Assembly (NCBI RefSeq): GCF_001949145.1
Contig: NW_019091418.1
Span: 1,887,406-1,929,437 of the forward strand
Source of the DNA: Acanthaster planci
Taxonomy: Eukaryota > Echinodermata > Asteroidea > Valvatida > Acanthasteridae
Reading direction: 5' to 3'
Length of the DNA stretch: 42,032 bases
The translations under genes and the position numbers were made by a program. Shown here one piece after another: positions 33,761-42,032 of the stretch (position 1 is its first letter; every line of letters begins with the position of its first letter). The notes under the pieces were generated by a model. The model saw only the letters and a list, made by a program, of their open reading frames with translations, was not told where the DNA came from and made no database searches.

Positions 33761-36700
33761 CATCAAGGTAAGAGTGTCCTCTGTAAAACCACTTACATGT
33801 AAGTTGGAAACCACCCCATAGCCCATCCCTTCCTCCCAGCCAGTTTCTTATTGCTGGACCCACCCCTCCAATCAAATTGAAAATTGGTCATACACATACA
33901 CCTTAGGTTAGAATGGTGGGGGTTAAGACTCCTCAAGACCAACACAAGAACTCCAGTCTGAAGTCAAATCACAAGCTATTTAAATAAACTACAACAAAAG
34001 TTATTTCTCCTTTATCATTGTTCACCCTGCTTTTTGTGGCTGGTCTTGTGTCTAGTGTGGATAGTTAAACTAGCCTCCAATGATGAGCCATGTAACTTGT
34101 ACATGTATTTTCCCAAGATGATTGCAAAGCCAAGGGTAAAAGAATGCTCTGTGGATCGCTGAGGGAGGCTAGTTTTACTATGCCGTAAGGTACATGTATA
34201 TACATGTAGTGGTCGGTGTTTGTTTTATGACATTTCATGCACAGATTCTGTACACCTTACCATCAACATGTCATTCTCACATGTAGAACCTCTGTGAAAG
34301 GTTACTTAGATCCATGTTATTTGTTTGCTCAATTGCTCACAGTGTTGCTTCTCTGTCCTAGTAAGTTTGAAAATGTTCACAGTGTAATCACACTTTTCTC
34401 GATGTTTGTTGAATCAGTTGCATCAAGAATCAAGTCTGTGTAGAAATGTTGTAGGAACTATGTTGAAATAACACCTGACTATTTCCAATTATGTTCCATT
34501 ATTATTGTAGTAAATACCCTAGTCCAGTGGATACGAGGGTGATAGACTAAGTTTTGTGCTACATGTATGTGCAAAACAGGTCTTGGTTCCATTCATGGTT
34601 TTGTTACTACCGGAACTGTGTATGGTATTTTCTTTTGGTTACTACATGTGTAGTATTTTATTCAGAATGAGACTTCATATGGAACTCTCTCTGTCTTCGC
34701 CAGTGTTATATTATTTGCCTGCCAGTATAGCTGGTAAATTAAGGCCAGCCTTCACTACAAAAGCAAAAGAATCATTCACAAAGTGTTTACAAATCTCATG
34801 CAACTTTCAATCATCAAATAATCAATACTATGATGACACACCTCTTGCGGGTTCTTTATTCTGGTTGGCTGAAACATGGTCATGTGAGTTTGTTTCTGCA
34901 TTCAACTGGGGACCTTGAACAATAGAGGACAATAAGGTCCCCGATTGACAGAGGGTCCCCGATTGACAACTGTGTACAAAACATATGGGTGATCTTCTAA
35001 AAAAGTTTTAGTACAAACAAGAGGAACAATAGGGGGTCCCCAGTTGCAGGCAAATACACACTTGTGTGGGGTTCACAAATATAGGCTAGTGCAAGCAATT
35101 TTTGTCAGCTTGAATTAGACGTGCGCTATTTCTAAAGGAAGATTTTTGACTGGATGCAGTGTCCTCTATATAGGGCTGAGTCAATTTGAATAATACACTA
35201 TTGGAATATTCCATCAATGCGATCAAATATCCAAATATTCAGTCTTATCACCAACCGACAGATTGTTGATGATTAAACTGTATACAAAATCAGTTGTAAT
35301 AATGCACACAATTGTACATTATAATCACGTAAATAGCTTATCACATCTGGGAGTACGGTATCTCCAGCCATGATTAAGCAAGATTTAAGAAACAAACAGT
35401 ACTTCTTACCCTGTTGAAAATTTCTATTCCTTTTAAATTTTTTAATGAAATGATTTACTTTTTGAGTTGTAAGATTTCTGCCGCTTTTCATTAGAATCTG
35501 CACAGTTTTTCTCATGTAAAACAAACCAAATTCTCCCTCTTCATGAATTTTGCATTTGATATTCAAATTCGGAAAATGATATTCAATTATTCACCTATTC
35601 AGATACTTGGTATAGACTTTTACCTGTGATGTCACGATCATGCTGGACTGCGATGTGTTGTGATAGTAATGATTGCACAATGTTTTAATGGTAATCTACC
35701 TATTCAAGATAGACTAGTCAAGCATGTAACATTTGCACATGGTTGAAGCTGCCCGCATGAATATATGCAATCACTGTGGCCAAGGCTGTTCACATGTGGT
35801 GGTATTGTTTACATTTCACATGAGTGAAAACGTCTAAAGCCCTATCTCATTAAAGAAATATTTCAAACTTTTCTTTGACAGAGGTATGTTACAAAATAGA
35901 TATGGACTGGCAATGCTTGTGACCGAATTATGCCACTCCGTATATCTGTCTAATTTGCCAAATAAGAAACTTCTCAGGGTTTTTAACTCAACTACTAATA
36001 ACCAGCAAGCAATCAATAATTAAAGGAAGGCTTTCAGTTTCCCTAGATTCAGTCTGAGTTGCAGTTCACTTTTCTCGTCATGTGAGGGCGCTGTAAGAAT
36101 TTTCTGGAATTACGATGCCTTGGCACGTGTCCAGTTCACCCTAATACAGATGTCATACACTAGCCCTTTTAATAGTGAACCGCTTGTGACCATTTTTATG
36201 TTTTTCAGCCAACTAGGAGAAAGATTCAGCAAAAGGTGTGTTGTAAATGAAAATATACTTCTCTTGTAAATATGACGGGGCGAAACACGTGTACATTTTG
36301 AGGCAAAATCCCAAAGTAATAATTACTGTTTATACAATGTACAGTGGTAATCATCACACGACGTGCCCTCAGCTAAGCAAGATACAGAATCTGGGGTTGA
36401 AAGATGTTTCAATTGCATACATGTGTATGATTGTATTCGTACCAGTTGTGGCTTGGGGATGGGATAAGTTTTAAATGAATTAGAAATTGGTATGGTGGGA
36501 AAGGTGAGAAATTCATCAATATTTCTCAGTGCTGCATTTTCTTGATGAGTTTAGCATGTTTGTTACTTTGTATCTCTATCTTTGTGAGTGGTGTGTGTTT
36601 TTTAAAATTTTTTTCAAGGACCTAACAATCACAGATGGGAAGAGATATATGTATATTACAGCTGAAGACTTTAAGATCCAATTATTACTGGTATGTTTGA

Positions 36701-39700
36701 TTTTCATTGTGAATAATGTTATTATTTTGTGAATATTGTGTACATTAGTATTTTTCGAGAATGTATTTGCATAATTTAGCACACTTGAATTCCTGTCAAG
36801 TGTCAACTCTAGAATGTGTTGACTTCCAAATCCAGTGTTGAAGTTGTCGTGTGCAGGTGGAGCTGATGTATGGAGAGACAGCCATTTCCCTTTTCTTTAC
36901 AGTCTTCCCAAGTTTAGTGGAGCACAAGACTGCTGGTGAAAACTCTGCCCATCTCAAGGTGCTGTGACTGAACACTGTTTGCTGGAGTTCCAGTATTGAG
37001 TATGGGTGTGCAGACATACAGCCACATTCGTATTGCCCCAAATCGAAAGACTTTCTTGGGGTAGAAATTGGCATTGGGATGTGTTCATCATACACTGCTT
37101 TTCAAATACTCAGATCACAACTTGAAGCTATATGAGTGCTCAGTAGAAACTGCATTAATCTTCCCTTACTGATATGTTGAGCATTCCATTTTCCTGTTCG
37201 CATCTCAGAAAGTAAATACATGTCCTCTTGAAGCTCTAGTTTCACTAAATCCCTGACAGCAGTCAACGTCTGCATACTTGTATCACTTGAACAATTCAAT
37301 ATTGTTTACCACTTGCAGCAGTCCATATTTATATATTACACCACCCTGAGTGGGGAACAGTTGTCAGAGTAAGAGGACTTGACTTTTTTTGCCATCAATG
37401 ACTGTAAAATCTAACCTCTATTTGTAATATAGTATTATATTGAAAGATGTATAATTACTTGATAGGTGTATTATTTTTGGCATTTACCTATGTATAAAGT
37501 ATCGCCAAACAAAGTGAAAATATTCTCTATTTGGTTGATTATTTTAATATTTACCTTTCATTTAAAATATCACCAAAATGTACCATGGAACTTGCCTTCC
37601 ATGGACATATTAAACATATTCCCTGCTAGAGCCTGTCACAATCTTTCACTTTCATTTTACTTTTTTCCCCCTTAAACCATTTCCTGAAAATAGTTTCAAA
37701 ATATATATTTTGTGATGTTGGGTTTCTACCATTCAAATCCATACCAAAACGGCACCGATTTTATTGTCAGAATCCACTTGTAAGGAAGCTTGTTATGTCC
37801 AAGTTTATCAGCAAAAATGGATGAGTACTACATGTATTCGGGTGGTTGTAATAAAATTTTATGATTTAAAATTTGAAATGGAAATTTTTATTTAAAAAAG
37901 TTAAACTTGTTTGTTAACTATATCTCCCAAACGCTAAGAAATATTTAGGGCTTTATCCGTAAGTGTGGTAGGCCTGTTTGCATCGATGAGTATTGTAAGA
38001 CATGTTATTTGAAATGGGTAATGTCAAGTATGGGTCATTCCATCTCAGACCAATACACTTTGTGACCTTAGGTCTTCAGATTGTGATAAAAATTGCTATA
38101 GTTGTAGCCATCAATGAATAATAAATAGTTGACAATTTTTAGCAGAATCCGCCATTCCATGTGGCTGGGGCAGAGATTAAAAAATGGACAGTTTTCACTA
38201 AAAAAATCACCCTTTCAGTAAAAATGAAACATAACCCTCTTATCGAATATATGCAAATAAAGTATCATTTTGAGCACAATTAAACCAAGTGTTTTTGAAT
38301 GTATGATTCCTGCTCTAGAAGAGTCCGTTTAACTCTTTCTGGGTTGTTGAAAATCAAAAGTGTTGTGACAATATTTTTACTGTTGGTCTGCTTAGAATAT
38401 GTCGATTTTGTATGCAATCCTAATGAGAGGCCCTACAGGAATTTGTACCCAAGCAGTTTATGCTCTAAAATGAAATCAACCCTAGGTGTATGTAAAATCA
38501 TATTGAAATTGGAGAATTTGGGACCGGTAGGGTTAATGAATGTTTAATTAAATTGTTTTCAGAGCCAGAGCAATATATCTCACGCAAAATTATTTCATTT
38601 GATGAGGAGCCCAGTTTAGGAACATACGGTAATTGAGTCTAAATATAATGAGACACAGTCATGTGTTGACCGTGCAAAACGTAAAGCCTGAGGGTGCTAA
38701 ACAACATGTACTTTACTGTACTTGCCCTTGCACCTTGCATTTTTGTTGATCTCTGCCCAGACCTCATGGAAGGGCGGATTACAGTAAAAATTGGCAAGTA
38801 TTCATTATTCATTGATGTCTACAAGCGCAGCAATTTTAATCAAAATCTGAAGACCCGAGGTCAAAAAGTGTGTTGGTCTGACATGGAATGACCCGTATTC
38901 TATTTGGGTGGCATTGTTTTTTGACTTACCGATTGCCTGTACTTGTTCTTGTTTTGTGAAAATTTTCTGCCACCTAGACGTCTTGGCCCGTGATCCAGCG
39001 TCATGCAGGTGTAAAGAAGCAAAATGTGATGTTATCCGTAAGAAACATCCGTCACAAAACGTGCTTGTTACGGAGGGACGGGGACCCCCCCCCTTTTCCA
39101 GGGAGGCGAATACTATATCAATCCCTCCCACCACACTTTTTTCCAAAACCTAAATGAAAATATATACCTTGATAAAGCATTTATTTAAACAACTGGCTAC
39201 GGTTGCCTCAAATTGTCTCCTATCATACCACATAGCATCTATACTTCAAAACTCCCCGGGCCCATAAGCGGGCCCCGGATCTCACACCGCTCTGGGCTTC
39301 GCGTTAGCATTTGTTCTGATTGGGGTTATGCTCCCTTCAATTTTCAAAACGGATTGACAACCCATGTAATTAAAGTCACCAAAAAGAGAACAGGCTATTT
39401 CAAGTATAGATATCTCTTTCAAGCATTTCAGCGCTTGTTTATTCTAGTTTTTGCCGAGGGGGGTGTCAACAACCCATTTTTTAACATTTAGGATTTGTGT
39501 TGCGCAGAAAAGCACAGTGATACAGGATTGCGAATAAGCTCTACGCCTGATTCACATCTGCACATCTGATGCACATGTAACAGTAACATTTATGGTTCTA
39601 ACCTGAATCATTGCTGCGATTGGTCAGAACATTGTTAGACGGGGCATAATGATCGGTGTGCATTTATGTGCATTTGTGTTCAGTGCTCAAGCTTCAAAAA

Positions 39701-40900
39701 TTCGACAAACCACATTCTGTGGAGTTGTCAACAATAACTTTGAACCTGTAGTGCTGTGTTCCTTCTCTGGTGCTCAAAAAAAGTTATCCGCTGGGCATTT
39801 TGGGTCTTTACTAGGTCTTGGAAGATGAATTAACCCGCGCTCAATCATTTGTAGACCATAATTCACTGCAAACATGGGGCCCGGATGTCACGCTGAGTAC
39901 ACTATGCTTGATGTCTGGACTTGCTAAGCCAAAACAGATCTCCAGCCTCAAATGTATGATACGTGTATACGGTGCTTGTGACTGTTCCCAAAGTGATGTG
40001 TCCAGCGCATCGAAAACTTTGTTCTTTATTTTATTTGAGCGGCTTAGCTGGTCTGTGAACATAACTCAAGCAGCGGTTTAAAGTCGTCATTCAGCATTCT
40101 GATGGCATTAGATTGCGTAAGCTCAACCATAATTGATATCCGTGGATGCATATCACTCAACGGTGGGTCAATATTAACCGCTTAAATCGTCTTTTAAGCA
40201 ATTTGACATTGGCAATAGTAGGCCAACCATGTCATAATTAAAGTCTAAAAGGGTTATAGGGTTTAGTTACTCGAACAAGGCCAAACGGGTGTAAAATGGA
40301 AGGATGACGCAATTGAACATTGAGACCTCTTTGGGGCATTCTTTATTCTCCTGGAAACAGCACGCTATTATGAGGGATTTATTACGGATGATTACGTTGA
40401 TACTCGGTGAACATTGAGAACTACATACATGTATTACAATTATACTTACACTTGTGAAGAAACTGTTACAACATTCAGTTTCAATCTAATTTTTTTCTGA
40501 ATGTTCTCATACCCCATTTATGTGCAGGACCATACCCAAGACTCCGAGTTTGTCTGGAATATTAGACTAAGTCCAAAATTGGTTGACTAAGGACTTAGAG
40601 CCAGTGCCTTTTTTCTTCACCCTGAGCATGCATCTCACAAACCCTGCAGCCAGGTCTGTGGTATCTACCGCATCTCTGAAAGCCAACTGTGTCCAGCTGA
40701 TGTGATTGACAAAAAAAACCATCAAACACAAACACAACAAATCTTTCTCGGATACTTGTAGATTGTAGAATGTAATGCAAATGTTACCGAGCAGATCCAT
40801 TTAGAAATAGGGATGGGGGAAGCAGCTGGTCCCAATGTACAAATTTTGATTAGGTTGTACATGTATCAAGCGTATTAATAAAAAACGACAGTCAACAGCA
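33761..40900. other. 3' flanking stretch without a supportable gene
   Basis: TACATGTA words fade out after about 34.3 kb. I see a GGTCCCC inverted and direct repeat (34903-35046), AT-rich sequence, a C9 run near 39086-39094 and several open frames of 60-110 codons with no recognisable domain. Two short stretches with splice-like borders (36619-36690 and 41211-41247) are discussed under findings. Confidence 0.5.
34903..35046. repeat. Short inverted repeat enclosing a direct repeat
   Basis: CAACTGGGGACC (34903-34914) is the exact reverse complement of 35035-35046. Between them GGTCCCCGATTGACA occurs twice (34936-34950, 34954-34968), 18 bases apart. Confidence 0.75.
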
Positions 40901-40907
40901 GAGTTGC

Positions 40908-41118
40908 CGACTTGAGTCATGTGACTTGGACTCGAGTCGCTATTTTTGTGACTTGTGACTCTACTTGTAAATACCCGCTTTGACTTGTATTATTGACTTG
41001 GACTTGCCCCGTGACCAAATGACGTGTGACTTGACTTGTGACTGGACCTAGTGACCTGACTTGAACTTGCATATAATGACTTGTGACTTGACTTGCACTT
41101 GCAAAAAAATGACTTGCT
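40908..41118. repeat. GACTTG-rich degenerate minisatellite
   Basis: More than a dozen GACTTG or GACTCGAGTC-like words in about 210 bases, irregularly spaced, with TGACTTG as the core. Confidence 0.85.
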
Positions 41119-42032
41119 GCCACCTGTGGTCGACTCGGATGATAACTCTGAAAGTTAAAATAATATAAATAACCAGCAAGTTACATGAAATTTTGTTTCC
41201 TTCTTACAGGTTTGAAGTTAATTGTGGTACAACGATTCGCTTACTGTAATGTGGTCCACATTACCTAATTTACCAGGAATGGTCCATGTATTCATGAAAA
41301 GAATATTTACAAGTATAAAAGTATGCATTATGTACAAAATAATATTTTACCATTGATAATACATTTATGGTTCTCATGTAAGAGGTATTCGTCTGTTTCT
41401 TTTGAGTTAATTTGTGTTTGTAATCGCACAAAACTCAAGGAAATGGAGCGGCCTTAAGAAAACAGCTCAGAAAGTCATGTGTCTGAGGTTACCCACTCTT
41501 GAAAGTCCGTACAGTGAGAACAACTAACCAAGATAAATGTTTCAAGGTTTCATTTTCCCTTAGTTTAAATTCTAGTTGTAATAGAACAGGATTCTGCTTG
41601 GGTGTTCCCCGCAACATTAAAGCTCACTATAGTCAATTGTACAAGATTCAATTCACCTCATGTGTGAAACAGAGTTCCAATTATGGATAATAAATTTCTA
41701 AGTTTCTAAACAAACAATCGTCTATTGTGAGATAATTGTTCAAGTTCATACAAGTAAATAATTACGTGTAACGTGACTCGCCGACTGAACAAAGAAAAGG
41801 AGCCAGCGTCAGGTGAGCGTAGGGCGAAATCTCAACCTGGTTACACAAATGTCTGTTTGGTGGCTGTTGTCATCGGGCTCACAAGTTTAACAGTTTAGGT
41901 TTTGTATTACAAACTCGTTCCGGAAAAGTTATTACACTAGTTCTCAAATTGAAAACCTTATATATGTCATATTGTGTTCATTGGTCATACGTGTCTTATT
42001 CACATAAGGATTCATTTGGTATCATAAAATGG
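41119..42032. other. Right edge of window
   Basis: AT-rich single-copy-looking sequence. No gene, RNA or repeat could be supported. Confidence 0.4.

Noticed and set aside
40567-40800. 77-codon minus-strand frame that looks fairly protein-like
   Set aside because: No homology I can name, no splice or promoter context, and a competing frame over the same bases.
1-42032. CRISPR arrays, bacterial operons or ribosome binding sites
   Set aside because: The spliced gene, SINEs and repeat landscape show animal DNA; no regularly spaced direct repeats of CRISPR type are present.

Overview
This is eukaryotic (metazoan) genomic DNA: low gene density, large introns with GT-AG borders, retroelement fragments, SINE-like repeats, microsatellites, one 491-base run of N and two single Ns. 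The only host gene I can establish is GTP cyclohydrolase 1 (GCH1), the entry enzyme of tetrahydrobiopterin synthesis, on the + strand in six coding exons from 16863 to 33271. The spliced CDS is 801 bases (266 codons plus stop). All splice phases agree, and the zinc and active-site residues are present. The very frequent TACATGTA and TACCGGTA palindromes, the tRNA-derived repeats and the Ty3/gypsy remnant suggest a marine invertebrate, perhaps an echinoderm or other non-vertebrate deuterostome. That placement is inference from sequence texture.

Layout. 1-9.2 kb is gene-poor: unrecognised sequence, a hammerhead-like motif next to a retroelement-like tail (about 2.0 kb), a gap, a broken Ty3/gypsy integrase C-terminus (3.6-4.3 kb) with possible LTR sequence behind it, an AT-rich degenerate minisatellite (6.5-6.9 kb) and a roughly 450-480 bp degenerate tandem repeat (8.3-9.2 kb). 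From 9.2 to 9.8 kb the sequence is visibly CpG-richer and holds a full CRE palindrome. From about 9.5 to 34.3 kb the DNA is loaded with GTACATGTAC-type palindromes. This part includes a SINE (11.4-11.6 kb) and a duplicated 1.45-1.74 kb segment, each copy of which ends at a single N (12.1-15.4 kb).

GCH1 occupies 16.8-33.8 kb. Intron 1 (8.6 kb) holds a retroelement endonuclease-like fragment and dense palindromic repeats. Intron 5 holds two related foldback elements and a tRNA-like SINE. From 33.8 kb to the end I see no supportable gene; a GACTTG-rich repeat lies at 40.9-41.1 kb.

The most unusual structure is the foldback at 31998-32206. Its two 80-base arms are exact inverted copies. Each arm contains a 16-base sequence matching the fold of the histone mRNA 3' stem-loop, followed by a purine-rich tract, and the spacer at the tip resembles a hammerhead ribozyme core. 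A diverged relative lies 1 kb upstream. Also worth checking is a 7-codon upstream ORF whose stop overlaps the GCH1 start codon as ATGA.
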